Shown here piece by piece: positions 9,446 to 19,800 of a stretch of 64,000 nt of DNA. Every line of letters begins with the position of its first letter. The stretch's first letter is position 1. Under the pieces are notes generated by a model. The model did not search any database and was not told where the DNA came from. It was given only the letters and a program-made list of their open reading frames with translations. The position numbers were made by a program, and so were the translations under genes. This stretch comes from Halopiger djelfimassiliensis (GTDB lineage Archaea; Halobacteriota; Halobacteria; Halobacteriales; Natrialbaceae): positions 873,600-937,599 of the forward strand of contig NZ_HG315685.1 of NCBI RefSeq assembly GCF_000455365.1, given 5' to 3'.

Positions 9446-9665
9446 TTATCATGAATTGCCTTATATCTACTGCTATCGGAGAGGTATTGAACCCGGCGGA
9501 GCGACGAACGCGGGCCGCTCGAGGACTGTCTCCGCCGTTACGCGCTCAAGTCCCGTCGGAGGTTGGCCGCCCGGGCTTCGTCGGATGTCGACCGCTCGAG
9601 GAGCGATTCGAACGGCCGGCTCCGGCGGGGAACGAACGTATCCGTCGCCGCCACGGACGACAAAT

Positions 9666-9842
9666 ATGGGCACCGCGTGTACTTACTGCGGGCGCGACGT
9701 CACCGATCACGACGCCGTGTACGTGACCGAGGACCGAACGGGCGACCGCGACCGCCTCGATCCCTTCTGTAACTACGCCTGTCTCGCCGCACACATCGAC
9801 GCCGCGAACCTGACCGACGGCGCTGCCTGCCGGTGGCGATAG
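9666..9842 (+). CDS. Small CxxC zinc-ribbon protein
   Basis: This 58-residue protein has CTYCGRD near its start and a second Cys pair (FCNYACLAAH) at about residues 37-41, a treble-clef or zinc-ribbon arrangement common in haloarchaeal micro-proteins. The upstream frame is open much further, but the conserved part begins at this ATG and the upstream residues are low-complexity. It lies downstream of the putative structured RNA, so a shared transcript is possible. The function is unknown. Confidence 0.65.
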   Translation: MGTACTYCGRDVTDHDAVYVTEDRTGDRDRLDPFCNYACLAAHIDAANLTDGAACRWR

Positions 9843-9869
9843 CCTCTCCGACCGACCCCCGCTCGAGGC

Positions 9870-10027
9870 GTCCGGATCGATGCTCACGGCCAGAAAGTCC
9901 GTGGAGATACTCGACGAACTCCCCCTCGTAGTCCTCTTTCAGTCCCAGAACAGGACATGAACTCCGTAACGGAGCCAGAGCCCCCGGACGGGGACCCAGA
10001 GATCCGCCGCCGGCTTCCACGCGTCCA
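9870..10027 (-). pseudogene. Possible gene scrap (unidentified)
   Basis: Read leftward, one frame gives a protein-like stretch with the core LWVPVRGLWLRYGVHVLFWD and then a stop. The frame one base back continues with KEDYEGEFVEYLHG. Together they look like one coding sequence broken by a single-base shift, with no usable start. I cannot name the parent family. The piece sits between two small zinc-finger genes. Confidence 0.25.
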
Positions 10028-10028
10028 G

Positions 10029-10208
10029 TTACTCGTCCCGAAAGAGCGTCGGCGGAACGTGACAGCCACACGGCGTCGCGACGCCTTCGGTCGGACCGAT
10101 GGTCGTCACGATGGTGACCGGTCTGCCGCAGTTGGGACACTGCGGGAGCGAAATCCCCCGATCGTGGTCACCCTGCACCCGTTCGTCGGTCTCGAGGTCG
10201 CTGCTCAT
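10029..10208 (-). CDS. Small zinc-finger protein, paralogue of the 9002-9247 product
   Basis: This 59-residue protein starts at the ATG at 10208. It contains CPNCGRPV and PCGCHVPP with the same spacing and the same central GPxEx-A-PCGC pattern as the protein encoded at 9002-9247. The four cysteines should bind one zinc. The acidic N-terminus differs between the two. The short length and conserved motif argue for a real gene. The function is unknown; such proteins are often regulators or adaptors. Confidence 0.68.
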   Translation of the reverse strand: MSSDLETDERVQGDHDRGISLPQCPNCGRPVTIVTTIGPTEGVATPCGCHVPPTLFRDE

Positions 10209-10544
10209 CGGCCGTTCCAGGGCCTGGTTTCCACCCTGTCCCAGTTATCGGTCTCGACGCCGGCCGCGTGCTCCAGCCGCGGCCGATGTCGACGATGCGT
10301 CCCTCCTGTTCGTGCCCGTCCGTCGTATCCACTCATTTCGTCGTATCCCGTTGATTTCGACCGCCTCGAGCGCTGCCCGTCGTGTTCGCGTTCGATCCGG
10401 CCGTCGGAATATTGATTCCAATCCGAACATTACACTAATATAACTTATATCTGTTGAGAATCCGCAAAAACTGAGCAGGCGTTGGCACGAAACGAACCGG
10501 CCGGCTCCGCGGGCGCTCCGACTCGGCCACGTAGGCCGAGACCA
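10209..10544. other. Intergenic stretch, no gene seen
   Basis: The start of the small zinc-finger gene faces the end of the leftward methyltransferase gene here. An AT-rich patch at about 10430-10455 contains TATA-like sequence that could serve a leftward transcript. I see no reading frame with a recognisable product and no strong repeat. Confidence 0.4.
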
Positions 10545-11171
10545 TTACCGCGAGCCGTCGGTTCCCTCGGCCACTGCGGGGTAGGATTGTGTCCCACCGT
10601 GCGAATTGCGCGCGACGAGCGTCGCGACCGCGGCCGTCCCATCGGCCAGCGGTCGCCGCCGTTCCTCGTACACCAACACCGTCAGGTCCAGACACGCCCG
10701 CAGGAGATCGTTCGATCGATACCGGTACCGGTCGCTCGAGGGGCCGACCGTGACCGGGTCGCTCGAGCGGAGGTGGTGTTCGTACACGAGCACGCCGCCG
10801 GGCGACAGCGCCGCCTTGAGATCCGGCAGGTGCTCGAGCGCCGCGAAGAAACTCACCGTGATCAGGTCGTACGTGTCCGGCTCGAGGTCGAACTCGGCTA
10901 GATCGGCCCGGATCCAGTCCACGTCGACGCCGCGCTCGTCGGCCCGTTGGCGGGCGCGTGCGAGTGCCTCGTCGGAGACGTCGACCGCCTCGACGTCGTA
11001 GCCGTGTTCGGCGAGGAAGACGGCGTTGCGTCCGGTTCCGGTCGCAACGTCGAGCGCGCGCCCGTCCGGCAGACTCGAGGTCCGGCGCTCGAGTTCCGGA
11101 ATGGGATCGTCGGGGAACTCGAAGTTCGGGTCGCTGTACTTCTCGTTCCACCGCTTGCGATCGTCGTTCAC
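10545..11171 (-). CDS. Class I SAM-dependent methyltransferase
   Basis: This 208-residue enzyme has the Rossmann-fold SAM site: motif I ALDVATGTGRNAVFLAEHG followed by an acidic residue at the end of strand 2 (VEAVDVS) and motif II-III DLITVSFFAALEHLP. The N-terminus (WNEKYSDPNFEF) is like the TehB/UbiE-related small methyltransferases. The substrate is not evident. The start is a GTG at 11171; no better start is visible downstream. Confidence 0.88.
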   Translation of the reverse strand: MNDDRKRWNEKYSDPNFEFPDDPIPELERRTSSLPDGRALDVATGTGRNAVFLAEHGYDVEAVDVSDEALARARQRADERGVDVDWIRADLAEFDLEPDTYDLITVSFFAALEHLPDLKAALSPGGVLVYEHHLRSSDPVTVGPSSDRYRYRSNDLLRACLDLTVLVYEERRRPLADGTAAVATLVARNSHGGTQSYPAVAEGTDGSR

Positions 11172-11384
11172 GGACGACCGTACGGTCGGCGGCGACTTGG
11201 ACGTTCGTCGTTGCCCACGAACCGTTCCCGCCGGGCCCGGAGTTCGACGAGCGGAATCGGCGAACGGTCACGGATCGTGAGATGATTCGCGTCCGGCGTT
11301 CGAACCGGCGTCGTCGACCCGTCGTTGGGGTCGATTCGGCGGTCGAACCAATGGTTCCTTGGTCGGTCACGCGTACTATCACGT

Positions 11385-11528
11385 ATGACCAGTCGTCCGG
11401 CTCGCGCTCCGACACGCGGTCGAATCGTAACGAGCACCGTCTCGGCCGATTCGACCCGGTCGACGTCCGGGTATCGGACCGGGCGGGCGATCGGCACGGA
11501 CGGGAGCCCGGAGGTGACGCCGCGATGA
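11385..11528 (+). CDS. Possible small leader ORF overlapping the thioredoxin-like gene
   Basis: A 47-codon frame from an ATG ends in a TGA that overlaps the next gene's start as ATGA. The product is rich in Arg, Ser and Thr, with no motif. In its favour are the overlap and the very strong ribosome-binding site for the next gene, which implies a leader. Against it is composition that looks like random high-GC sequence. Confidence 0.2.
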   Translation: MTSRPARAPTRGRIVTSTVSADSTRSTSGYRTGRAIGTDGSPEVTPR

Positions 11529-12157
11529 AGCGGCGCGAACTCGGTGCCGCCGTCGCAAGCATCGGCGTGCTCGGCGGTGCCGGCGGTATCGTCTGGAAGG
11601 GACTGCCGACGATCGGCGACGAGCCGACGACACCGGCTGCGGATGCCGGCACCGACACCGACGACCGGATGGTCTTCGAGACGATCGACGCACGTGGCAG
11701 CGACGAGCGGACGATCCCCGTCCCGAACGACGGCGTGATCCTCGCGATGTTCTTCGAACCGTCCTGTGGCCTGTGTCAGGCACTGGTGCCGAAGCTCGCC
11801 GAAGCGCGGAAACGTCTCCGCGAGGAGTACGGTGACCGACTGACCGTCGTCGGAATCACACACCGCCAACCCGAGGACGAACTCCGGGAGTGGTGGCGAA
11901 CCCACGGCGGGAACGGGTACGTCGGCTTCGATCGAGGCTCGAACGTCAAAGCGAACTACCGGGTCGTCGGCTACCCAGTCCTCGTCGCGATCGACGCGGA
12001 CGGACGGGAGCGCTGGAAGGAAAACCGCGTCCTCGAGCCCGAGACGATCGCCATGCACGTCGAGCCGGTTCTCGAGGAGGCCGCGGCCGAGCGGGAAGAC
12101 CAACGCGGAACCGAATCGGACGAAGCAAACGAGTCGGCAGCTCGGGACGACGCCTGA
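11525..12157 (+). CDS. TlpA-like thioredoxin-fold protein, membrane-anchored
   Basis: This 210-residue protein has an N-terminal hydrophobic anchor (about 8-27) and a thioredoxin-fold domain with the redox motif CGLC in EPSCGLCQALVPKL and a cis-Pro segment VGYPVLVAID. It probably reduces or forms disulfides, or supports cytochrome or copper-protein maturation, outside the membrane. The start is fixed by a near-perfect ribosome-binding site, GGAGGTGA, about 9 bases upstream, which is unusual in a genome of mostly leaderless mRNAs. The tail is acidic and probably disordered. Confidence 0.87.
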   Translation: MKRRELGAAVASIGVLGGAGGIVWKGLPTIGDEPTTPAADAGTDTDDRMVFETIDARGSDERTIPVPNDGVILAMFFEPSCGLCQALVPKLAEARKRLREEYGDRLTVVGITHRQPEDELREWWRTHGGNGYVGFDRGSNVKANYRVVGYPVLVAIDADGRERWKENRVLEPETIAMHVEPVLEEAAAEREDQRGTESDEANESAARDDA

Positions 12158-12178
12158 CCGGGCCGTTTGCGTGGACGC

Positions 12179-14659
12179 TTAGGCCTTCGCCTGCCAGTTT
12201 CGGATCCGGTCTGCGCTGACGCCGTCGACGTTCTCGGCGACGGCGTCGGGGTCGGCCTCGGTCAGGTCGTCGATGCTCTCGATCCCCGCGCTGGCGAGCT
12301 TTTCGACCGTTTTCGCGCCGATTCCGTCCAGCGCCTCGAGATCCGAGCCGCTGTCGCTCTCGCGGGCCTGGAACTCCTGATAGTTACAGATCGGACAGCC
12401 AAGTTCCCACGGCTCGTCGCCGCTGTGGACGACGAGTTCGGGCAGGTCGTGTTCGTCGCAGTACTCCTCTGTGACCTCGATTTCGCCGCGCCGTGGCAGC
12501 GGCAGGGAGTACTCGCAGTCGGGGTAGCGCGTACAGCCGACCAGTCGGGACCCGCTCTGGAGCGTCTTGATCGCGAGTTCGCCGTCGTGGTCGTCCCCGC
12601 AGTCCGGACAGGTTCCGAGGACGGGTCCTTCGCCGGCCTCCTCGGACTTACAGAGGGGACAGCCGTGGACGAACGTCTGGCGTCCCGCGAGCATCTTCAC
12701 CTCGTGGAGTCCGTGGTCGTCACACTCCTGCTCGAGGATCAGCGGCTTGCCGGTCGAGGGAAGCGGCAGCGTGTACTCGCAGTCGGGATAGCCGTCGCAC
12801 CCGACGAAGTACGAGCCGTGTCGGCTACTGCGGACGAGCAGATCCTCGCCGCACTCGGGACACGGCCCGAGTCGCTTGTCGTCTTTGAGCGACTTTCGGA
12901 GGTGGTCGCCGATCTCCTCGCGCGACTCCGCGAGGTTCGCGAATATTTCCTCGAGCATCTCCCGGGAGTCGTCGGTCACGTCGTCGAGCGTCGCCTCGCC
13001 GCTCGCGATGGCGTCCATGTCGGCCTCGAGTTGTGCGGTCATCTCCTCGCTGACGACTCGATCGGCGTAGTTCTCGGCGGCCTCGACGACGGCCATCGCC
13101 AGCTTCGTCGGCCGGGGCGGATCGCTCTCGATGTAGCCCCGATCGTACAGCTTCTGGATCGTCTCGTGTCGCGTTGACTTGGTCCCGATCCCCATGTCCT
13201 CCATGGTTTCGATGAGCCGGGACTGGCCGAACCGGCGGGGCGGCTGGGTCTGTTTCGCCTCGAGTTCGACGTCGGTGAGCGCGAGTTCCTCGCCGGTCTC
13301 GACGTCGGGGACGTAGTTTTCGCTCGTACTGAAGTACGGATAGACGTCATGGTAGCCGGGTTCGACGAGGCGCTTGCCGTTTGCCTTGAGCCGGTGGTTG
13401 GCGACCTCGGCGACGACCTTGAGGTGTTCCCAGACCGCAGCGTCGGCGACGGTCGCGTAGAACCGCCGGACGACGAGTTCGAAGATCTCCCACTCGTCGT
13501 CCGAGACGTCCCCGCGGGCGGGGATCTCGCCGGTCGGGTGGATCGGCGGGTGGTCGGTCGTCTCCTCGTCGCCCCGCGTCGGCGTGATCTCGTCGGCCTC
13601 GAGCAGCGACTCGGCGGACTCGCCGAGCGTCGAGTGGCCGGTGAACTCGTCGAGCAACGCCTCGGGATCGAGGTCGTCGGGGTAGACGGTGTTGTCGGTT
13701 CGCGGATAGGTGATGTAGCCGGCGGTATAGAGGTCCTCGGCGATCGACATCGCCCGTTTCGCGGAGTAGCCGATCGCACCGGCCGCCCGGATGAACTGGG
13801 TCGTGTTAAAGGGCGTCGGCGGGGAGTCCGTTCGCGTCCGGCGGTTGACGTCGACGACAGTAGCCGAATCGTGGCTCGATAGCGTCTCGTAGACCTCGTC
13901 GGCGACGGCTTCCTCCCAGACGCGTTCGGCCTCGTTGTCGTCCTCATCGCGGTAGAAGTACTGGGCCTCGAACGACTCGGCGTCTTTCGCCAGATCGGCC
14001 ACGAGTTCCCAGTAGTCCTCGGGATCGAAGGCCTGTATCTCGCGCTCGCGGTCGACGATCAGCTTGAGCGTCGGCGACTGCACCCGGCCGACGGAGATGA
14101 AGTCCTCGCCGAGCTGGCCGGCCGAAAGCGAGAGAAACCGGGTCAGTGCAGCACCCCAGACGAGGTCGATGATCTGGCGAGCCTCGCCGGCGGCGGCGAG
14201 ATCGAAGTCGAGTTCGTCCGGCTCGTCGAAGGCGTTTTGCACCTCGTTTTCCGTGATCGACGAGAATCGAACCCGGCGAATCGGAACGTCGTCGTTGACC
14301 TCGCGGACGATCTCGTAGGCCTCCTTGCCGATGAGTTCGCCCTCGCGGTCGTAGTCGGTCGCGATCGTCACGCGGGTAGCCTTGCGCGCGAGGATTCGCA
14401 GCGTCGCGACGATGTTCTCCTTGGTCGCGGTCTTCTCGACGCTCGCGTCGATGAGTTCGACGGGTTCGACGTCCCGCCAGTCGGAGTACTCCGAGGGGAA
14501 GTCGACGCCGACGACGTGGCCCGACAGCCCCACGCAGCGTTTCCCACCCCACTCGTAGACGTTGACGCCGTTCTCGCGGCTCGAGTCGTAGGTGCCGCCG
14601 CTCAGGATGTCGGCGATCCGGCGGGCGGCGTTGTCCTTCTCCGTGATTATCAGTTCCAC
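12179..14659 (-). CDS. topA: DNA topoisomerase I (type IA)
   Basis: This 826-residue enzyme relaxes negative supercoils by a 5'-phosphotyrosine intermediate. The TOPRIM domain is at the N-terminus (LIITEKDNAARRIADIL, then DYDREGE), and the active-site Tyr is residue 318 in GYITYPRTDN. After the core come two Topo_C4 zinc fingers (CPECG...CDGYPDC and CPDCG...CTRYPDC) with related Cys pairs (CPLC, CPIC), then a C-terminal helix-hairpin-helix domain (LDGIGAKTVEKLASAGI). This is the usual haloarchaeal architecture. The gene is complete and uninterrupted. About 300 bases upstream of it show no gene. Confidence 0.97.
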   Translation of the reverse strand: MELIITEKDNAARRIADILSGGTYDSSRENGVNVYEWGGKRCVGLSGHVVGVDFPSEYSDWRDVEPVELIDASVEKTATKENIVATLRILARKATRVTIATDYDREGELIGKEAYEIVREVNDDVPIRRVRFSSITENEVQNAFDEPDELDFDLAAAGEARQIIDLVWGAALTRFLSLSAGQLGEDFISVGRVQSPTLKLIVDREREIQAFDPEDYWELVADLAKDAESFEAQYFYRDEDDNEAERVWEEAVADEVYETLSSHDSATVVDVNRRTRTDSPPTPFNTTQFIRAAGAIGYSAKRAMSIAEDLYTAGYITYPRTDNTVYPDDLDPEALLDEFTGHSTLGESAESLLEADEITPTRGDEETTDHPPIHPTGEIPARGDVSDDEWEIFELVVRRFYATVADAAVWEHLKVVAEVANHRLKANGKRLVEPGYHDVYPYFSTSENYVPDVETGEELALTDVELEAKQTQPPRRFGQSRLIETMEDMGIGTKSTRHETIQKLYDRGYIESDPPRPTKLAMAVVEAAENYADRVVSEEMTAQLEADMDAIASGEATLDDVTDDSREMLEEIFANLAESREEIGDHLRKSLKDDKRLGPCPECGEDLLVRSSRHGSYFVGCDGYPDCEYTLPLPSTGKPLILEQECDDHGLHEVKMLAGRQTFVHGCPLCKSEEAGEGPVLGTCPDCGDDHDGELAIKTLQSGSRLVGCTRYPDCEYSLPLPRRGEIEVTEEYCDEHDLPELVVHSGDEPWELGCPICNYQEFQARESDSGSDLEALDGIGAKTVEKLASAGIESIDDLTEADPDAVAENVDGVSADRIRNWQAKA

Positions 14660-14957
14660 CCTCGATCACCCCCTCGAGCGAGCGGTCCCGGCGACGAACG
14701 AGTGTCGTGCATCGTCGCTCGCTACGATTGAAGCTCTGATAACGCTTTCGCCAAAACCGGCAGACTGCGCGGGTATGCGTGCGGTCGCGGGCGGTGCGCT
14801 TGCGCGCGAGAGAGCCACTGTGCGAAGCCGTATCAGCGTCGGGTTCGTTCGCCAGCACACGGCCCCGAACAGCCGAGGGGCGGGTGGCGCGTCTCGAGGG
14901 CAGACGTGCTCCCGAACCGGGGGATGTCGCCGGAGAACGGTCGGACCAATGGAAGGC

Positions 14958-15230
14958 TTACCCGTCCGAGTCGCGGTCGCGTTTCTGGTGATCGTTCGGC
15001 GTTGAACCCGGGAGGGAAAACGGGTCGGCTTCGTCGACGTCAGCGACCTCGCTGTCCTTCTCGGAGAGATACAGTAACAGTCCGACACCACCCGTGATGA
15101 AGACGAACCCGGCCCATTTGGCCGGCCCGTCCATCCCCGTACGATTGCTATCCCAGTAGACGATTAGTGAGAGTGAACCGAAGATCACCGTGTATATCGC
15201 TGCGAGTATTGCCAGGGTTGACCACAGCAT
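14958..15230 (-). CDS. Small two-helix membrane protein
   Basis: This 90-residue protein has two membrane helices (about 2-26 and 38-58) and an acidic cytoplasmic tail. The hydrophobic profile and clean ATG support a real gene. I do not recognise a named family. An AT-rich stretch just upstream (15231-15290) looks like its promoter. Confidence 0.7.
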   Translation of the reverse strand: MLWSTLAILAAIYTVIFGSLSLIVYWDSNRTGMDGPAKWAGFVFITGGVGLLLYLSEKDSEVADVDEADPFSLPGSTPNDHQKRDRDSDG

Positions 15231-15341
15231 ATGGTTAAATTATATTATTAAAGTAACTTCCGGACATAATCAATATATACAGGCCGTAGTCGGGCTATAT
15301 TGGCTACAGCGAGCCAGTCGCGGTTGTAACGAGCGGTATCG

Positions 15342-16685
15342 CTACGCACGCCGTAACGTCTCGAGCGCCCGCGGCCAGTACGCCGCGTCGGCTTCGGCGT
15401 ACCCCGCCGGGGTTCCGCCCAGCACGAAGGGCGGAACTTCCGCACGGTTGGCGGTCGGCAGGTACGGGTACTGGATAGCGTGGCCCGCCTCGTCGAACAC
15501 GAGGTGCTCGTGGGGGTGGTCGTGAGCCTCGAGTCGATCGATCGCGATCGACGAGAGTTCGACGGCGTTCCACAGCCGGTCGGCACCGCCGGAGACGAGC
15601 AGGACCGGGCCGTCGATCTCCTCGACGGGGATCGTCGCCTCCTCGATCCGGTCCGCGGACGCCGCCTCGAGGGAGGCCGCGTAGGCCGGCTCGAATTCCA
15701 GCGGCGGTTCTCTGTCCCAGACCGTCGGATCGTCGGTATAGGGCACGTACGGTACGGGCTCGCCGTCGACGGTCCAGGAGGAGTCGGCCGACGGCTCGGT
15801 CATCGACACCCCCGCCCACGCGACGCCGCTGGCGCTGATTCCGACGACGGCACCGATCGACTCGAACCGGCTGCCGGCCAACAGCGCCAGTTCCCCGCCT
15901 TTGGAGGCCCCGATAAGCCCGATCCGGGAGCCATCGACGCGGTCTCGCTGGAGGAGCCACGTCGCCGCCTCGTCGACGAGTTCGACGGGGACCTCCACGA
16001 GTTCCGACGGCAGGCCGGCGGCCCCGAAATACTGGAGCGCGACCGCGATGAACCCGTGGGACGCGAGCAGTCGCGCCATACCCGTACGGGGTTCGCCTTC
16101 CGAGCCGTGCAGGACCACGACGCCGGGTGCGGGCACCGATCCCGGCGGTTCGAAGACCTCGCCCACGAGGTTCGGGGGCTCGAGGTCGGTCGCGGTGACA
16201 GCGGGGTCACCGAAGGGACGCGTTATCGCCGTCGATCCGACGGCGTCGCCGTCGGCGGTAACGTCGATCGAGAGCCGCTCTTCCGGCGGCGGCACGTACG
16301 GTAACCCGCCTCCGTCTTCGGGGTGCATGTGCTGGATCAACCGCATCGTCTCGGCCGTCTCGTAGGGACCCTCGGTCGGGGCGTCCTCGTCCAGATCGAC
16401 CGTCCCGTCCGAGGCGTCGTAGGTCGCGGTCGCCGACCAGGTGACGTCCCGGGCGTCGTCGGCCGTCGCGGTCACCTCGACGGTAGTTCCTTCCGGGAGG
16501 CCCGCAATTTCGAGCGTAAACGGCTCGTCGACGGGGACGGTCTCGGGATGGGTGACAATCGGCTCGTCGTCGCTCGTGACGCCGTCGGCACGGCCGGCGA
16601 GTACCGTGGCGAGGCCGGCTCCGATCGTACCGAGGACGCGACGCCGGTCGGGTTTCGTCCGATACTGATGTTCTTCTGACACCAT
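15342..16685 (-). CDS. Exported acyl-CoA thioesterase/BAAT-type alpha/beta hydrolase
   Basis: This 447-residue protein has an N-terminal thioesterase/amino-acid N-acyltransferase-like beta domain (about 45-190) and a C-terminal alpha/beta-hydrolase domain of BAAT type. The nucleophile Ser lies in GASKGGELAL, the acid in SGGADRLW and the His in DEAGHAIQYP. The N-terminus has DRRRVLGTIGAGLA, a twin-arginine-type signal, so it is probably exported folded. The ATG at 16685 is preferred to an upstream in-frame start because it puts this signal at the N-terminus. The substrate is unknown; family members act on acyl thioesters or esters. The GH97 gene lies upstream on the same strand. Confidence 0.85.
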   Translation of the reverse strand: MVSEEHQYRTKPDRRRVLGTIGAGLATVLAGRADGVTSDDEPIVTHPETVPVDEPFTLEIAGLPEGTTVEVTATADDARDVTWSATATYDASDGTVDLDEDAPTEGPYETAETMRLIQHMHPEDGGGLPYVPPPEERLSIDVTADGDAVGSTAITRPFGDPAVTATDLEPPNLVGEVFEPPGSVPAPGVVVLHGSEGEPRTGMARLLASHGFIAVALQYFGAAGLPSELVEVPVELVDEAATWLLQRDRVDGSRIGLIGASKGGELALLAGSRFESIGAVVGISASGVAWAGVSMTEPSADSSWTVDGEPVPYVPYTDDPTVWDREPPLEFEPAYAASLEAASADRIEEATIPVEEIDGPVLLVSGGADRLWNAVELSSIAIDRLEAHDHPHEHLVFDEAGHAIQYPYLPTANRAEVPPFVLGGTPAGYAEADAAYWPRALETLRRA

Positions 16686-16879
16686 CACGAACGACCTACG
16701 CTTGCCAGCACAATAACACACGAGGGGAGCTCGTACAGCGACCACCGCACCGCAGTCCGCGTCGAGGACAGCGGGCGGCTCATCCTCCACCTCGACCGAC
16801 TGCGCGAATCGCGTGCGTGCGATACACGCGCTCGGTCGTCGCGCGTGCTCGAGGAGTGTGAGACGCGGCTGTCCGCCGC

Positions 16880-19800
16880 TTACAGCGGGGTAAACGGAAG
16901 GGTCGCTACCCGGTCTGCGTCGTACGCGAGCGCCTCGGACTGGTCGATATCGGCCGGCGTCAGGAGGTCGATCACCCGTGGCGCGTTCTCGGTTGCACCC
17001 TCTCGCGCGCCACCGAAAGTGTAGGCTGCCGCTTCGACGTCGACGCTGCGGAACACGCCCTGATCCTCAGAGCCGACCACAGGCAGGAGTTCGGCATTCG
17101 CGATGTCGAGATCCAGTACGTCCTTCGGAACCGGCAGAACGACCGTGTCGCTCTCGAAGTCGACGACCGTCTCCGGCGCACCGTGCCCGTTCCCGTCCGC
17201 ATCGACGACGCTCGAGTCAAAGCCGCTGGCGGCAATGCGGTAGTGCCAGGGCTCGTCGAACGCCGCGGTGATCTCGAGATCGCCGAGTTCGGTCGTCCGC
17301 CCGCCGTCCCGGGACGGGTCGCGGAGGTAGACTACGAAGTAGTGGGGCGAGAACTCGCCGCCGAAGGTGTCGTACAGCTCCCCGACCTCGAATGCGAACC
17401 GATAGGCGTCGTCGGTCTCGGAAACGGCAAACGACCGCAGGTCGAACGCGCCGTCACGGAAGTCGTCGCCGGTCGGATAGGTGTACTCGCCCGGCCCGTG
17501 GTCGTCCCCCTGCGGATCGTCGAACTCGGCGACGAGGTCGGAAGACGTGACGGAGACCGCGCCGGACTCGAGAACGGTGCCGTCGTCTGGATCCCGGAGA
17601 ACGATGTCGTAGGTGCCGGTCGACGTGATCGCGTAGCCGAGATCGACGGTCCCGTCGGTCGCGCCGGGCGGGAGGCGGACGTTGTCGACGGCCGCGCGCT
17701 CGCCGTCGACCTCGATCGCGACGGTCGTTCCGCCGACGAAATCGCCGTCGTTCGAGCCGGTGGCCGAAATGAACGGCTCGCCGAGGGCAGCCCGTTCGTC
17801 GATGCTGTAACGCACGTCCTGTTCGGGGCGCTCGTAGGTCGGGAGATCGTCGCGCTCGTTCCCCTTCGCGGGGCGAATCCGGACGGCCATGCCGCCGCCC
17901 CGGGCCATCGAAGCCAACAGCGTCGTACTCGGGTCGACGACGGCCTCGTCGATCCGGACGGTCTCGGGATCGGACTCGTACCCACCGCCGAGTCCGTCGG
18001 CGTAGATTTCGGCGACGAACTTGGGACCTCTCGGACCGTTCTCGTTGCCGGTTCCCGTTCCGTTGTCCTTCCTCCCGGCGTTCCCCGGCGCGAGGAAATC
18101 GAGCGGCACGTCGACCGCACGGCCGCCGTCGTCGGTCATCGAACCGACGTACCACTCCTCGTCCTTCCGGCGAGCGACGACGGTGTAGTCGCCGATTTCG
18201 GCGTCGACAACCCGCGTCTCCTCCCAGCCGGCCGCCGGGACCGCCTCGAGGAAGTCGAACTCGGGTTTCGCGTCGAAGTTCTCGCTTTCGGGCGTGTATC
18301 CCTCGTAGTCGGCGGGGACCGGCGACGGCGCGTCGGGGTCGCTGATGCCGATGGTGTTGCAGTTGAAACCGCCGACGTCGCCCTCGAACGTCTCGCCCGA
18401 GTCGTCGTAGTGGAGTTCGATCGCGATCTCGTTATCGCCGTCTTCGAGGTCGACTTCCGTCGTGAACACCTCCCACTGGTCCCAGTAGTCGGTGAACGCG
18501 GGGGTGATCTGCCGCGTTGAGTCGTTGATCCGCAGGGTCGCCTGCGGCTCGCCGGCCTCGACGACCCGCCGGGCGTTGTCCTCCGGTGCCGCCGCATACC
18601 GGAGGTGGAGGTCGTACGTGCCCGCATCGACGTCCGCGACGGTGACGGAAACGGACGAGCCGGACGGGACGCGGTTGGGGTCGACCGCGACGAAGTTGGT
18701 GCCGAAGGCGTTGCGCCACTCGTCGAGCGTAACGAAGCCGTCGATGTCGCCCGAGGCTGCCTGCAAACACTCGCCGACTTCGAGCGTCTCGTCGACGTAG
18801 GCCTCGATGCGGTCGGCGACCATCTGCAGCCCGCTCAGGTAGGTCGGGTACATGGCGAGCTGTTTCGCCCGCGTCGTTCGGATCTGCCCGCCCCTGTCGT
18901 CGGTGAACGTGATGTCGAAGATGCCCGGCTGGAAGCTGACCGGTCCGGCGAGGTTCCGCGTGAACGGCAGCGTGACGTGGTGGTCCGGGGCGACGTCCGA
19001 ACTCAACTGCTCGAAGCCGTCGTACTCCTGGGCCTTGACGACCTCGCGGTTGGCCACGTTGGGGTAGGTCCGGATCTCACCGGTCGGCTTGATCCCCTCG
19101 TGGATCTCGAGCAGCTGGCGGTCCGCCGCGGCGGCTTCGATGACCAGCCGGTGGTGGTTGACTGCCACCTGATTATGCTGGTTGTGCGTCGGGTCGGAGC
19201 CGTCACCGTCGATACCCAGCCCCTCGTCGGAGACGTAGCCGTTCTTGATCGAGTGGATTCCAAGGTCCTCGTACTGTTGGAAGAGGTCGTCCTCGATGAT
19301 CCGATCCTCGTAATGTGGCAGCGCGCCGGCGGTTTCGTTGTGGATCGTCATCTCCACGCCCGGCTCGAGCGACCGGCCGAAGTCGGTGACCTCGTGGACG
19401 TCGAAGTCGGGGGAGGAGTCGTCGACGCCGAACTGCAGGCCGGTGCCGTCGCCGGGGTAGGTATCCCAGCCCTGATTCCACCCTTCGACGAGGACGCTGT
19501 CGATCCCGTTTTCGGCGGCGAAGGCCATGTACCGCTTCATCCGCTCGGTGCGGGCACCGTGGATATAGCCCGCGGCCTCTTCGGGGCTGTCGAAGGACTC
19601 GTCGGGGCGGTACTCCCAGTTCGCTGCCCCGGCGATCATCGTCCACCAGATGCCGACGTACGTGCGCGGTTCGATCCAGTCGGTATCGGGTTCGCCGTCG
19701 ACGGTCGGCAGGGCCGATTCCTCGAGCGGGGAACTCAACAGCGGAATCAGCTGGGACTCGATCAGGTCGCCCGGTCGCCGGCCGATCTGGATCGTCCGCC

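Noticed and set aside
9594-9608. tRNA T-loop-like GATTCGAAC
   Set aside because: No acceptor stem, anticodon arm or CCA context around it.
9405-9665. N-terminal extension of the small zinc-ribbon protein at 9666
   Set aside because: The extension has no conserved motif and overlaps the structured RNA candidate.
12179-14659. Intein in topoisomerase I
   Set aside because: The protein has normal length and continuous motifs with no intein splice junctions.
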